Below the pieces are notes generated by a model. It ran no database searches. It was not told the DNA's origin and saw only the letters and a program-made list of their open reading frames with translations. From contig NC_066267.1 in NCBI RefSeq assembly GCF_905404315.1, positions 9,066,501-9,130,500 on the forward strand: 64,000 nt of DNA, in the 5' to 3' direction. Source of the stretch: Leptidea sinapis. Taxonomy: Eukaryota > Arthropoda > Insecta > Lepidoptera > Pieridae. The position numbers were made by a program, and so were the translations under genes. Shown piece after piece: positions 25,500-41,399 of this stretch (position 1 is the stretch's first letter; the number at the start of each line of letters is the position of its first letter).

Positions 25500-28050
25500 A
25501 CTGTTTTTTGTTTTTTAAATTTTATATTTTTTTTTCGTTGTTCAATTATTTTTTAAATTTTTTTGTAGTTTTACTTTTCTTCTTAATGATATAATATTAA
25601 GGCTATGACCATATAAACAAAGGAAACATTTATGGTTTACTTATGATATTTACAAGTAAAAAAAAAACACAAATTATGTTTTTCGTAACGTACAAGGCTT
25701 CAACCCCGCCCGTACGGTGAGCTCCATCCAAATTTTTAATGAATAATATTGAGCCCCCCCTTGATTTTATGTTCATCGTAAAGCAACCGATATCTTACAG
25801 ACTCTGTCCAACTTATTACCATTAAATAATACTATTTTTCCCTACAGAAGATCTGATTCTACTGTTTTTTGTTTTTTAAATTTTATATTTTTTTTCATTC
25901 TTCAATTATTTTTTAAATTTTTTTGTAGTTTCACTTTTCTTCTTAATGATATAATATTATGGCTATGACCATTTAAATAAAGGAAACATTTATGGTTTAC
26001 TTATGATATTTACAAGTAAAAAAAAACACAAATTATGTTTTTCGTAACGTACAAGGCTCCAACCCCTCCCGTACGGTGAGCTCCATCCAAATTTTTATTG
26101 AATAATATTGAGCCCCTCCTTTATTTTATGTTCATCGTAAAGCAACCGATATCTAACAGCCTATGTACAATTTATTACTATTAAAATAATACTAGTTTTC
26201 CCTACAGAAGATCTAATTCTACTGTTTTTTGTTTTTTAAATTTTATATTTTTGTTCATTGTTCAATTATTTTTTAAATTTTTTTGTAGTTTTACTTTTCT
26301 TCTTAATGATATAATATTAAGGCTATGACCATTTAAACAAAGGAAACATTTATGGTTTACTTATGATATTTACAAGTAAAAAAAACACAAATTATGTTTT
26401 TCGTAACGTACAAGGCGCCAACCCCGCCCGTACGGTGAGCTCCATCCAAATTTTTATTGAATAATATTGAGCCCCCCCTTGATTTTATGTTCATCGTAAA
26501 GCAACCGATATCTTACAGCCTCTGTACAACTTATTACTATTAAAATAATACTATTTTTCCCTACAGAAGATCTAATTCTACTGTTTTTTGTTTTTTAAAT
26601 TTTATATTTTTGTTCATTGTTCAATTATTTTTTAAATTTTTTTGTAGTTTTACTTTTCTTCTTAATGATATAATATTAAGGCTATGACCATTTAAACAAA
26701 GGAAACATTTATGTTTTACTTATGATATTAACAAGTAAAAAAAAAACACAAATTATGTTTTTCGTAACGTACAAGGCGCCAACCCCGCCCGTACGGTGAG
26801 CTCCATCTAAATTTTTATTGAATAATATTGAGCCCCCCCTTAATTTTATGTTCATCGTAAAGCAACCGATATCTTACAGCCTATGTACAACTAATTACTA
26901 TTAAATAATACTATTTTTCCCTACAGAAGATCTGATTCTTCTGTTTTTTGTTTTTAAAATTTTATATTTTTTTTCATTGTTCAATTATTTTTTAAATTTT
27001 TGTAGTTTCACTTTTCTTCTTAATGATATAATATTAAGGCTATGACCATTTAAATAAAGGAAACATTTATGGTTTACTTATGATATTTACAAGTAAAAAA
27101 AACACAAATTATGTTTTTCGTAACGTACAAGGCTCCAACCCCTCCCGTACGGTGAGCTCCATCCAAATTTTTATTGAATAATATTGAGCCCCTCCTTTAT
27201 TTTATGTTCATCGTAAAGCAACCGATATCTTACAGCCTATGTACAACTTATTACTATTAAAATAATACTATTTTTCCCTACAGAAGATCTAATTCTACTG
27301 TTTTTTGTTTTTTAAATTTTATATTTTTGTTCATTGTTCAATTATTTTTTAAATTTTTTTGTAGTTTTACTTTTCTTCTTAATGATATAATATTAAGGCT
27401 ATGACCATTTAAACAAAGGAAACATTTATGTTTTACTTATGATATTAACAAGTAAAAAAAAAACACAAATTATGTTTTTCGTAACGTACAAGGCGCCAAC
27501 CCCGCCCGTACGGTGAGCTCCATCCAAATTTTTATTGAATAATATTGAGCCCCCCCTTGATTTTATGTTCATCGTAAAGCAACCGATATCTTACAGCCTC
27601 TGTACAACTTATAACTATTAAAATAATTCTATTTTCCCTACAGAAAATCTAATTCTACTGTTTTTTTGTTTTTTAAATTTGATATTTCTTTTTCATTGTT
27701 TAATTATTTTTTAAAATTTTTGTAGTTTTACTTTTCTTCTTAATGATATAATATTAAGGCTAGGACCATATAAACAAAGGAAACATTTATGGTTTACTTA
27801 TGATATTTACAAGTAAAAAAAAAACACAAATTATGTTTTTCGTAACGTACAAGGCTCCAACCCCGCCCGTACGGTGAGCTCCATCCAAATTTTTAATGAA
27901 TAATATTGAGCCCCCCCTTGATTTTATGTTCATCGTAAAGCAACCGATATCTTACAGCCTATGTACAACTAATTACTATTAAATAATACTATTTTTCCCT
28001 ACAGAAGATCTGATTCTACTGTTTTTTGTTTTTTAAATTTTATATTTTTT
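25500..28050 (-). repeat. Segment duplicated ~6.11 kb downstream (31.61-34.15 kb)
   Basis: The order of rare variants is shared at a nearly constant offset: TTTTTTTCGTTGTTC at 25531/31643, ACAGACTCTGTCC at 25799/31911, CCCCTCCCGTACGG at 26060/32172, TACAATTTATTACT at 26166/32276, ATGTTTTACTTATG at 26713/32822, and the doubly variant TTTGATATTTCTTTTTC at 27675/33790. The offset is 17 monomers. One monomer near 32.58 kb has switched subtype, so exchange went on after duplication. Confidence 0.75.
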
Positions 28051-31000
28051 TTCATTGTTCAATTATTTTTTAAATTTTTTTGTAGTTTTACTTTTCTTCT
28101 TAATGATATGATATTAAGACTATGACCATTTAAACAAAGGAAACATTTATGGTTTACTTATGATATTTACAAGAAAAAAAAAACACAAATTATGTTTTTC
28201 GTAACGTACAAGGATCCAACCCCGCCCGTACGGTGAGCTCCATCCAAATTTTTAATGAATAATATTGAGCCCCCCCTTGATTTTATGTTCATCGTCAAGC
28301 AACCGATATCTTACAGCCTCTGTACAACTTATTACTATTAAAATAATACTATTTTTCCCTACAGAAGATCTAATTCTACTGTTTTTAGTTTTTTAAATTT
28401 TATATTTTTTTTCATTGTTCAATTATTTTTATAATTTTTTGTAGTTTTACTTTTCTTCTTAATGATATAATATTAAGGCTATGCCCATTTAAACAAAGGA
28501 AACATTTATGGTTTACTTATGATATTTACAAGTAAAAAAAAAACACAAATTATGTTTTTCGTAACGTATAAGGCTCCAACCCCGCCCGTACGGTGAGCTC
28601 CATCCAAATTTTTAATGAATAATATTGAGCCCCCCCTTGATTTTATGTTCATCGTAAAGCAACCGATATCTTACAGCCTCTGTACAACTTATTACTATTA
28701 AAATGATTCTATTTTCCCTACAGAAAATCTAATTCTACTGTTTTTTGTTTTTTAAATTTTATATTTTTTTTTCATTGTTTAATTATTTTTTAAATTTTTT
28801 TGTAGTTTTACTTTTCTTCTTAATGATATAATATTAAGGCTATGACCATTTAAATAAAGGAAACATTTATGGTTTACTTATGATATTTACAAGTAAAAAA
28901 AAAACACAAATTATGTTTTTCGTAACGTACAAGGCTCCAACCCCGCCCGTACGGTGAGCTCAATCCAAATTTTTATTGAATAATATTGAGCCCCCCCTTG
29001 ATTTTATGTTCATCGTAAAGCAACCGATATCTTACAGCCTCTGTACAACTTATTACTATTAAAATAATACTATTTTTCCCTACAGAAGATCTGATTCTAC
29101 TGTTTTTTGTTTTTTAAATTTTATATTTTTTTTCATTGTTCAATTATTTTTTTAATTTTTTTGTATTTTTACTTTTCTTCTTAATGATATAATATTAAGG
29201 CTAAGACCATATAAACAAAGGAAACATTTATGGTTTACTTATGATATTTACAAGTAAAAAAAACACAAATTATGTTTTTCGTAACGTACAAGGCTCCAAC
29301 TCCGCCCGTACGGTGAGCTCCATCCAAATTTTTATTGAATAATATTGAGCCCCCCCTTGATTTTATGTTCATCGTAAAGCAACCGATATCTTACAGCCTC
29401 TGTACAACTTATTTCTATTAAATAATACTATTTTTCCCTACAGAAGATCTGATTCTACTGTTTTTTGTTTTTTAAATTTTATATTTTTTTTCATTCTTCA
29501 ATTATTTTTTAAATTTTTTTGTAGTTTCACATTTCTTCTTAATGATATAATATTAAGGCTATGACCATTTAAATAAAGGAAACATTTATGGTTTACTTAT
29601 GATATTTACAAGTAAAAAAAAACACAAATTATGTTTTTCGTAACGTACAAGGCTCCAACCCCTCCCGTACGGTGAGCTCCATCCAAATTTTTATTGCATA
29701 ATATTGAGCCCCTCCTTTATTTTATGTTCATCGTAAAGCAACCGATATCTAACAGCCTATGTACAACTTATTACTATTAAAATAATACTATTTTTCCCTA
29801 CAGAAGATCTAATTCTACTGTTTTTTGTTTTTTAAATTTTATATTTTTGTTCATTGTTCAATTATTTTTTAAATTTTTTGTAGTTTTACTTTTCTTCTTA
29901 ATGATATAATATTAAGGCTATGACCATTTAAACAAAGGAAACATTTATGGTTTACTTATGATATTTACAAGTAAAAAAAAACACAAATTATGTTTTTCGT
30001 AACGTACAAGGCGCCAACCCCGCCCGTACGGTGAGCTCCATCCAAATTTTTATTGAATAATATTGAGCCCCCCCTTGATTTTATGTTCATCGTAAAGCAA
30101 CCGATATCTTACAGCCTCTGTACAACTTATTACTATTAAATAATACTATTTTTCCCAACAGAAGATCTGATTCTTCTGTTTTTTGTTTTTTAAATTTTAT
30201 ATTTTTTTTCATTGTTCAATTATTTTTTAAATTTTTTTGTAGTTTTACTTTTCTTCTTAATGATATAATATTAAGGCTATGACCATATATACAAAGGAAA
30301 CATTTATGGTTTACTTATGATATTTACAAGTAAAAAAAAACATAAATTATGTTTTTCGTAACGTACAAGGCTCCAACCCCGCCCGTACGGTGAGCTCCAT
30401 CCAAATTTTTAATGAATAATATTGAGCCCCCCCTTGATTTTATGTTCATCGTAAAGCAACCGATATCTTACAGCCTATGTACAACTAATTACTATTAAAT
30501 AATACTATTTTTCCCTACAGAAGATCTGATTCTTCTGTTTTTTGTTTTTTAAATTTTATATTTTTTTTCATTGTTCAATTATTTTTTAAATTTTTTTGTA
30601 GTTTTACTTTTCTTCTTAATGATATAATATTAAGGCTATGACCATATAAACAAAGGAAACATTTATGGTTTACTTATGATATTTACAAGTAAAAAAAAAC
30701 ACAAATTATGTTTTTCTTAACGTACAAGGCTTCAACCCCGCCCGTACGGTGAGCTCCATCCAAATTTTTAATGAATAATATTGAGCCCCCCCTTTATTTT
30801 ATGTTCATCGTAAAGCAACCGATATCTTACAGCCTCTGTACAACTTTTTACTATTAAAATAATACTATTTTTCCCTACAGAAGATCTAATTCTACTGTTT
30901 TTTGTTTTTAAATTTTATATTTTTTTTCATTGTTCAATTATGTTTTAAATTTTTTTGTAGTTTTACTTTTCTTCTTAATGATATATTATTAAGGCTATGA

Positions 31001-34000
31001 CCATTTAAACAAAGGAAACATTTATGGTTTACTTATGATATTTACGAGTAAAAAAAAACACAAATTATGTTTTTCGTAACGTACAAGGCTCCAACCCCGC
31101 CGGTACGGTGAGCTCCATCCAAATTTTTATTGAATAATATTGAGCCCCCCCATGATTTTATGTTCATCGTAAAGCAACCGATATCTTACAGCCTTTGTAC
31201 AACTTATTACTATTAAAATAATACTATTTTTCCCTACAGAAGATCTAATTCTACTGTTTTTTGTTTTTTAAATTTTTTATTTTTTTTCATTGTTCAATTA
31301 TTTTTTTAATTTTTTGGTATTTTTACTTTTCCTCTCAATGATATAATATTAAGGCTAGGACCATTTAAATAAAGGAAACATTTATGGTTTACTTATGACA
31401 TTGACAAGTAAAAACAACACAAATTATGTTTTTCGTAACGTACAAGGCTCCAACCCCGCCCGTACGGTGAGCTCCATCCAAATTTTTAATGAATAATATT
31501 GAGCCCCCCCTTGATTTTATGTTCATCGTAAAGCAACCGATATCTTACAGACTCTGTCCAACTTATTACCATTAAATAATACTATTTTTCCCTACAGAAG
31601 ATCTGATTCTACTGTTTTTTGTTTTTTAAATTTTATATTTTTTTTCGTTGTTCAATTATTTTTTAAATTTTTTTGTAGTTTTACTTTTCTTCTTAATGAT
31701 ATAATATTAAGGCTATGACCATATAAACAAAGGAAACATTTATGGTTTACTTATGATATTTACAAGTAAAAAAAAAACACAAATTATGTTTTTCGTAACG
31801 TACAAGGCTTCAACCCCGCCCGTACGGTGAGCTCCATCCAAATTTTTAATGAATAATATTGAGCCCCCCCTTGATTTTATGTTCATCGTAAAGCAACCGA
31901 TATCTTACAGACTCTGTCCAACTTATTACCATTAAATAATACTATTTTTCCCTACAGAAGATCTGATTCTACTGTTTTTTGTTTTTTAAATTTTATATTT
32001 TTTTTCATTCTTCAATTATTTTTTAAATTTTTTTGTAGTTTCACTTTTCTTCTTAATGATATAATATTAAGGCTATGACCATTTAAATAAAGGAAACATT
32101 TATGGTTTACTTATGATATTTACAAGTAAAAAAAAACACAAATTATGTTTTTCGTAACGTACAAGGCTCCAACCCCTCCCGTACGGTGAGCTCCATCCAA
32201 ATTTTTATTGAATAATATTGAGCCCCTCCTTTATTTTATGTTCATCGTAAAGCAACCGATATCTAACAGCCTATGTACAATTTATTACTATTAAAATAAT
32301 ACTAGTTTTCCCTACAGAAGATCTAATTCTACTGTTTTTTGTTTTTTAAATTTTATATTTTTGTTCATTGTTCAATTATTTTTTAAATTTTTTTGTAGTT
32401 TTACTTTTCTTCTTAATGATATAATATTAAGGCTATGACCATTTAAACAAAGGAAACATTTATGAGTTACTTATGATATTTACAAGTAAAAAAAACACAA
32501 ATTATGTTTTTCGTAACGTACAAGGCGCCAACCCCGCCCGTACGGTGAGCTCCATCCAAATTTTTATTGAATAATATTGAGCCCCTCCTTTATTTTATGT
32601 TCATCGTAAAGCAACCGATATCTTACAGTCTATGTACAACTTATTACTATTAAAATAATACTATTGTTCCCTACAGAAGATCTAATTCTACTGTTTTTTG
32701 TTTTTTAAATTTTATATTTTTGTTCATTGTTCAATTATTTTTTAAATTTTTTTGTAGTTTTACTTTTCTTCTTAATGATATAATATTAAGGCTATGACCA
32801 TTTAAACAAAGGAAACATTTATGTTTTACTTATGATATTAACAAGTAAAAAAAAAACACAAATTATGTTTTTCGTAACGTACAAGGCGCCAATCCCGCCC
32901 GTACGGTGAGCTCCATCCAAATTTTTATTGAATAATATTGAGCCCCCCCTTAATTTTATGTTCATCGTAAAGCAACCGATATCTTACAGCCTATGTACAA
33001 CTAATTACTATTAAATAATACTATTTTTCCCTACAGAAGATCTGATTCTTCTGTTTTTTGTTTTTTAAATTTTATATTTTTTTTCATTGTTCAATTATTT
33101 TTTAAATTTTTGTAGTTTCACTTTTCTTCTTAATGATATAATATTAAGGCTATGACCATTTAAATAAAGGAAACATTTATGATTTACTTATGATATTTAC
33201 AAGTAAAAAAAAACACAAATTATGTTTTTCGTAACGTACAAGGCTCCAACCCCTCCCGTACGGTGAGCTCCATCCAAATTTTTATTGAATAATATTGAGC
33301 CCCTCCTTTATTTTATGTTCATCGTAAAGCAACCGATATCTTACAGCCTATGTACAACTTATTACTATTAAAATAATACTATTTTTCCCTACAGAAGATC
33401 TAATTCTACTGTTTTTTGTTTTTTAAATTTTATATTTTTGTTCATTGTTCAATTATTTTTTAAATTTTTTTGTAGTTTTACTTTTCTTCTTAATGATATA
33501 ATATTAAGGCTATGACCATTTAAACAAAGGAAACATTTATGTTTTACTTATGATATTAACAAGTAAAAAAAAAAACACAAATTATGTTTTTCGTAACGTA
33601 CAAGGCGCCAACCCCGCCCGTACGGTGAGCTCCATCCAAATTTTTATTGAATAATATTGAGCCCCCCCTTGATTTTATGTTCATCGTAAAGCAACCGATA
33701 TCTTACAGCCTCTGTACAACTTATTACTATTAAAATAATTCTATTTTCCCTACAGAAAATCTAATTCTACTGTTTTTTTGTTTTTTAAATTTGATATTTC
33801 TTTTTCATTGTTTAATTATTTTTTAAATTTTTTGTAGTTTTACTTTTCTTCTTAATGATATAATATTAAGGCTAGGACCATATAAACAAAGGAAACATTT
33901 ATGGTTTACTTATGATATTTACAAGTAAAAAAAAAACACAAATTATGTTTTTCGTAACGTACAAGGCTCCAACCCCGCCCGTACGGTGAGCTCCATCCAA

Positions 34001-34199
34001 ATTTTTAATGAATTATATTGAGCCCCCCCTTGATTTTATGTTCATCGTAAAGCAACCGATATCTTACAGCCTATGTACAACTAATTACTATTAAATAATA
34101 CTATTTTTCCCTACAGAAGATCTGATTCTACTGTTTTTTGTTTTTTAAATTTTATATTTTTTTTCATTGTTCAATTATTTTTTAAATTTTTTTGTAGTT

Positions 34200-37100
34200 T
34201 CACTTTTCTTCTTAATGATATAATATTAAGGCTATGACCATTTAAATAAAGGAAACATTTATGGTTTACTTATGATATTTACAAGTAAAAAAAAACACAA
34301 ATTATGTTTTTCGTAACGTACAAGGCTCCAACCCCGCCCGTACGGTGGGCCCAATCCAAATTTTTATTGAATAATATTGAGCCCCCCCCTTGATTTTATG
34401 TTCATCGTAAAGCAACCGATATCTTACAGCCTCTGTACAACTTATTACTATTAAAATGATTCTATTTTCCCTACAGAAAATCTAATTCTACTGTTTTTTG
34501 TTTTTTAAATTTTATATTTTTTTTTCATTGTTTAATTATTTTTTAAATTTTTTTGTAGTTTTACTTTTCTTCTTAATGATATAATATTAAGGCTATGACC
34601 ATTTAAATAATGGAAACATTTATGGTTTACTTATGATATTTACAAGTAAAAAAAAAAACACAAATTATGTTTTTCGTAACGTACAAGGCGCCAACCCCGC
34701 CCGTACGGTGAGCTCCATCCAAATTTTTATTGAATAATATTGAGCCCCCCCTTGATTTTATGTTCATCGTAAAGCAACCGATATCTTACAGCCTATGTAC
34801 AACTAATTACTATTAAAATAATACTATTTTTCCCTACAGAAGATCTGATTCTACTGTTTTTTGTTTTTTAAATTTTATATTTTTTTTCATTGTTCAATTA
34901 TTTTTTTAATTTTTTTGTATTTTTACTTTTCTTCTTAATGATATAATATTAAGGCTAAGACCATATAAACAAAGGAAACATTTATGGTTTACTTATGATA
35001 TTTACAAGTAAAAAAAACACAAATTATGTTTTTCGTAACGTACAAGGCTCCAACTCCGCCCGTACGGTGAGCTCCATCCAAATTTTTATTGAATAATATT
35101 GAGCCCCCCCTTGATTTTATGTTCATCGTAAAGCAACCGATATCTTACAGCCTCTGTACAACTTATTACTATTAAATAATACTATTTTTCCCTACAGAAG
35201 ATCTGATTCTACTGTTTTTTGTTTTTTAAATTTTATATTTTTTTTCATTCTTCAATTATTTTTTAAATTTTTTTGTAGTTTCACTTTTCTTCTTAATGAT
35301 ATAATATTAAGGCTATGACCATTTAAATAAAGGAAACATTTATGGTTTACTTATGATATTTACAAGTAAAAAAAAACACAAATTATGTTTTTCGTAACGT
35401 ACAAGGCTCCAACCCCTCCCGTACGGTGAGCTCCATCCAAATTTTTATTGAATAATATTGAGCCCCTCCTTTATTTTATGTTCATCGTAAAGCAACCGAT
35501 ATCTAACAGCCTATGTACAACTTATTACTATTAAAATAATACTATTTTTCCCTACAGAAGATCTAATTCTACTGTTTTTTGTTTTTTAAATTTTATATTT
35601 TTGTTCATTGTTCAATTATTTTTTAAATTTTTTGTAGTTTTACTTTTCTTCTTAATGATATAATATTAAGGCTTTGACCATTTAAACAAAGGAAACATTT
35701 ATGGTTTACTTATGATATTTACAAGTAAAAAAAAACACAAATTATGTTTTTCGTAACGTACAAGGCGCCAACCCCGCCCGTACGGTGAGCTCCATCCAAA
35801 TTTTTATTGAATAATATTGAGCCCCCCCTTGATTTTATGTTCATCGTAAAGCAACCGATATCTTACAGCCTCTGTACAATTTATTATTATTAAAATAATA
35901 CTATTTTTCCCTACAGAAGATCTAATTCTACTGTTTTTTGTTTTTTAAATTTTATATTTTTGTTCATTGTTCAATTATTTTTTAAATGTTTTTGTAGTTT
36001 TTCTTTTCTTCTTAATGATATAATATTAAGGCTATGACCATATATACAAAGGAAACATTTATGGTTTACTTATGATATTTACAAGTAAAAAAAAAAACAT
36101 AAATTATGTTTTTCGTAACGTACAAGGCTCCAACCCCGCCCGTACGGTGAGCTCCATCCAAATTTTTAATGAATAATATTGAGCCCCCCCTTGATTTTAT
36201 GTTCATCGTAAAGCAACCGATATCTTACAGCCTATGTACAACTAATTACTATATAATAATACTATTTTTCCCTACAGAAGATCTGATTCTTCTGTTTTTT
36301 GTTTTTTAAATTTTATATTTTTTTTCATTGTTCAATTATTTTTTAAATTTTTTTGTAGTTTTACTTTTCTTCTTAATGATATAATATTAAGGCTTTGACC
36401 ATATAAACAAAGGAAACATTTATGGTTTACTTATGATATTTACAAGTAAAAAAAAACACAAATTATGTTTTTCGTAACGTACAAGGCGCCAACCCCGCCC
36501 GTACGGTGAGCTCCATCCAAATTTTTATTGAATAATATTGAGCCCCCCCTTGATTTTATGTTCATCGTAAAGCAACCGATATCTTACAGCCTCTGTACAA
36601 CTTATTACTATTAAAATAATACTATTTTTCCCTACAGAAGATCTAATTCTACTATTTTTTGTTTTTTAAATTTTATATTTTTGTTCATTGTTCAATTATT
36701 TTTTAAATGTTTTTGTAGTTTTTCTTTTCTTCTTAATGATAAAATATTAAGGCTATGACCATATATACAAAGGAAACATTTATGGTTTACTTATGATATT
36801 TACAAGTAAAAAAAAAACACAAATTATGTTTTTCGTAACGTACAAGGCTCCAACCCCGCCCGTACGGTGAGCTCCATCCAAATTTTTAATGAATAATATT
36901 GAGCCCCCCCTTAATTTTATGTTCTTCGTAAAGCAACCGATATCTTACAGCCTATGTACAACTAATTACTATTAAATAATACTATTTTTCCCTACAGAAG
37001 ATCTGATTCTTCTGTTTTTTGTTTTTTAAATTTTATATTTTTTTTCATTGTTCAATTATTTTTTAAATTTTTTTGTAGTTTCACTTTTCTTCTTAATGAT

Positions 37101-40100
37101 ATAATATTAAGGCTATGACCATTTAAATAAAGGAAACATTTATGGTTTACTTATGATATTTACAAGTAAAAAAAAACACAAATTATGTTTTTCGTAACGT
37201 ACAAGGCTCCAACCCCTCCCGTACGGTGAGCTCCATCCAAATTTTTATTGAATAATATTGAGCCCCTCCTTTATTTTATGTTCATCGTAAAGCAACCGAT
37301 ATCTTACAGTCTATGTACAACTTATTACTATTAAAATAATACTATTGTTCCCTACAGAAGATCTAATTCTACTGTTTTTTGTTTTTTAAATTTTATATTT
37401 TTGTTCATTGTTCAATTATTTTTTAAATTTTTTTGTAGTTTCACTTTTCTTCTTAATGATATAATATTAAGGCTATGACCATTTAAATAAAGGAAACATT
37501 TATGGTTTACTTATGATATTTACAAGTAAAAAAAAACACAAATTATGTTTTTCGTAACGTACAAGGCTCCAACCCCGCCCGTACGGTGGGCCCAATCCAA
37601 ATTTTTATTGAATAATATTGAGCCCCCCCCTTGATTTTATGTTCATCGTAAAGCAACCGATATCTTACAGCCTCTGTACAACTTATTACTATTAAAATGA
37701 TTCTATTTTCCCTACAGAAAATCTAATTCTACTGTTTTTTGTTTTTTAAATTTTATATTTTTTTTTCATTGTTTAATTATTTTTTAAATTTTTTTGTAGT
37801 TTTACTTTTCTTCTTAATGATATAATATTAAGGCTATGACCATTTAAATAATGGAAACATTTATGGTTTACTTATGATATTTACAAGTAAAAAAAAAAAC
37901 ACAAATTATGTTTTTCGTAACGTACAAGGCGCCAACCCCGCCCGTACGGTGAGCTCCATCCAAATTTTTATTGAATAATATTGAGCCCCCCCTTGATTTT
38001 ATGTTCATCGTAAAGCAACCGATATCTTACAGCCTATGTACAACTAATTACTATTAAAATAATACTATTTTTCCCTACAGAAGATCTGATTCTACTGTTT
38101 TTTGTTTTTTAAATTTTATATTTTTTTTCATTGTTCAATTATTTTTTTAATTTTTTTGTATTTTTACTTTTCTTCTTAATGATATAATATTAAGGCTAAG
38201 ACCATATAAACAAAGGAAACATTTATGGTTTACTTATGATATTTACAAGTAAAAAAAACACAAATTATGTTTTTCGTAACGTACAAGGCTCCAACTCCGC
38301 CCGTACGGTGAGCTCCATCCAAATTTTTATTGAATAATATTGAGCCCCCCCTTGATTTTATGTTCATCGTAAAGCAGCCGATATCTTACAGCCTCTGTAC
38401 AACTTATTACTATTAAATAATACTATTTTTCCCTACAGAAGATCTGATTCTACTGTTTTTTGTTTTTTAAATTTTATATTTTTTTTCATTCTTCAATTAT
38501 TTTTTAAATTTTTTTGTAGTTTCACTTTTCTTCTTAATGATATAATATTAAGGCTATGACCATTTAAATAAAGGAAACATTTATGGTTTACTTATGATAT
38601 TTACAAGTAAAAAAAAACACAAATTATGTTTTTCGTAACGTACAAGGCTCCAACCCCTCCCGTACGGTGAGCTCCATCCAAATTTTTATTGAATAATATT
38701 GAGCCCCTCCTTTATTTTATGTTCATCGTAAAGCAACCGATATCTAACAGCCTATGTACAACTTATTACTATTAAAATAATACTATTTTTCCCTACAGAA
38801 GATCTAATTCTACTGTTTTTTGTTTTTTAAATTTTATATTTTTGTTCATTGTTCAATTATTTTTTAAATTTTTTGTAGTTTTACTTTTCTTCTTAATGAT
38901 ATAATATTAAGGCTTTGACCATTTAAACAAAGGAAACATTTATGGTTTACTTATGATATTTACAAGTAAAAAAAAACACAAATTATGTTTTTCGTAACGT
39001 ACAAGGCGCCAACCCCGCCCGTACGGTGAGCTCCATCCAAATTTTTATTGAATAATATTGAGCCCCCCCTTGATTTTATGTTCATCGTAAAGCAACCGAT
39101 ATCTTACAGCCTCTGTACAATTTATTATTATTAAAATAATACTATTTTTCCCTACAGAAGATCTAATTCTACTGTTTTTTGTTTTTTAAATTTTATATTT
39201 TTGTTCATTGTTCAATTATTTTTTAAATGTTTTTGTAGTTTTTCTTTTCTTCTTAATGATATAATATTAAGGCTATGACCATATATACAAAGGAAACATT
39301 TATGGTTTACTTATGATATTTACAAGTAAAAAAAAAAACATAAATTATGTTTTTCGTAACGTACAAGGCTCCAACCCCGCCCGTACGGTGAGCTCCATCC
39401 AAATTTTTAATGAATAATATTGAGCCCCCCCTTGATTTTATGTTCATCGTAAAGCAACCGATATCTTACAGCCTATGTACAACTAATTACTATATAATAA
39501 TACTATTTTTCCCTACAGAAGATCTGATTCTTCTGTTTTTTGTTTTTTAAATTTTATATTTTTTTTCATTGTTCAATTATTTTTTAAATTTTTTTGTAGT
39601 TTTACTTTTCTTCTTAATGATATAATATTAAGGCTATGACCATATAAACAAAGGAAACATTTATGGTTTACTTATGATATTTACAAGTAAAAAAAAACAC
39701 AAATTATGTTTTTCGTAACGTACAAGGCGCCAACCCCGCCCGTACGGTGAGCTCCATCCAAATTTTTATTGAATAATATTGAGCCCCCCCTTGATTTTAT
39801 GTTCATCGTAAAGCAACCGATATCTTACAGCCTCTGTACAACTTATTACTATTAAAATAATACTATTTTTCCCTACAGAAGATCTAATTCTACTATTTTT
39901 TGTTTTTTAAATTTTATATTTTTGTTCATTCTTCAATTATTTTTTAAATGTTTTTGTAGTTTTTCTTTTCTTCTTAATGATAAAATATTAAGGCTATGAC
40001 CATATATACAAAGGAAACATTTATGGTTTACTTATGATATTTACAAGTAAAAAAAAAACACAAATTATGTTTTTCGTAACGTACAAGGCTCCAACCCCGC

Positions 40101-40680
40101 CCGTACGGTGAGCTCCATCCAAATTTTTAATGAATAATATTGAGCCCCCCCTTAATTTTATGTTCATCGTAAAGCAACCGATATCTTACAGCCTATGTAC
40201 AACTAATTACTATTAAATAATACTATTTTTCCCTACAGAAGATCTGATTCTTCTGTTTTTTGTTTTTTAAATTTTATATTTTTTTTCATTGTTCAATTAT
40301 TTTTTAAATTTTTTTGTAGTTTCACTTTTCTTCTTAATGATATAATATTAAGGCTATGACCATTTAAATAAAGGAAACATTTATGGTTTACTTATGATAT
40401 TTACAAGTAAAAAAAAACACAAATTATGTTTTTCGTAACGTACAAGGCTCCAACCCCTCCCGTACGGTGAGCTCCATCCAAATTTTTATTGAATAATATT
40501 GAGCCCCTCCTTTATTTTATGTTCATCGTAAAGCAACCGATATCTTACAGTCTATGTACAACTTATTACTATTAAAATAATACTATTGTTCCCTACAGAA
40601 GATCTAATTCTACTGTTTTTTGTTTTTTAAATTTTATATTTTTGTTCATTGTTCAATTATTTTTTAAATTTTTTTGTAGT
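34200..40680 (-). repeat. 9-monomer higher-order repeat, two near-identical copies (3241 bp)
   Basis: Copies span about 34200-37440 and 37441-40680. Private variants recur 3240-3241 bp apart: GTGGGCCCAATCC, AAATAATGGAAACAT (34608/37848), GGCTTTGACCATTT (35671/38912), TACAATTTATTATTATT (35876/39117), ACTATATAATAATAC (36250/39491) and TCTACTATTTTTTG (36649/39890). Few differences are visible, so this is the youngest large duplication in the array. Confidence 0.9.
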
Positions 40681-41399
40681 TTTACTTTTCTTCTTAATGA
40701 TATAATATTAAGGCTATGACCATTTAAACAAAGGAAACATTTATGTTTTACTTATGATATTAACAAGTAAAAAAAAAACTCAAATTATGTTTTTCGTAAC
40801 GTACAAGGCGCCAACCCCGCCCGTACGGTGAGCTCCATCCAAATTTTTATTGAATAATATTGAGCCCCCCCTTGATTTTATGTTCATCGTAAAGCAACCG
40901 ATATCTTACAGCCTCTGTACAACTTATTACTATTAAAATAATTCTATTTTCCCTACAGAAAATCTAATTCTACTGTTTTTTGTTTTTTAAATTTGATATT
41001 TCTTTTTCATTGTTTAATTATTTTTTAAATTTTTTGTAGTTTTACTTTTCTTCTTAATGATATAATATTAAGGCTAGGACCATATAAACAAAGGAAACAT
41101 GTATGGTTTACTTATGATATTTACAAGTAAAAAAAAAACACAAATTATATTTTTCGTAACGTACAAGGCTCCAACCCCGCCCGTACGGTGAGCTCCATCC
41201 AAATTTTTAATGAATAATATTGAGCCCCCCCTTGATTTTATGTTCATCGTAAAGCAACCGATATCTTACAGCCTATGTACAACTAATTACTATTAAATAA
41301 TACTATTTTTCCCTACTGAAGATCTAATTCTACTGTTTTTTGTTTTTTAAATTTTATATTTTTTTTCATTGGTCAATTATTTTTTAAATTTTTTTGTAG

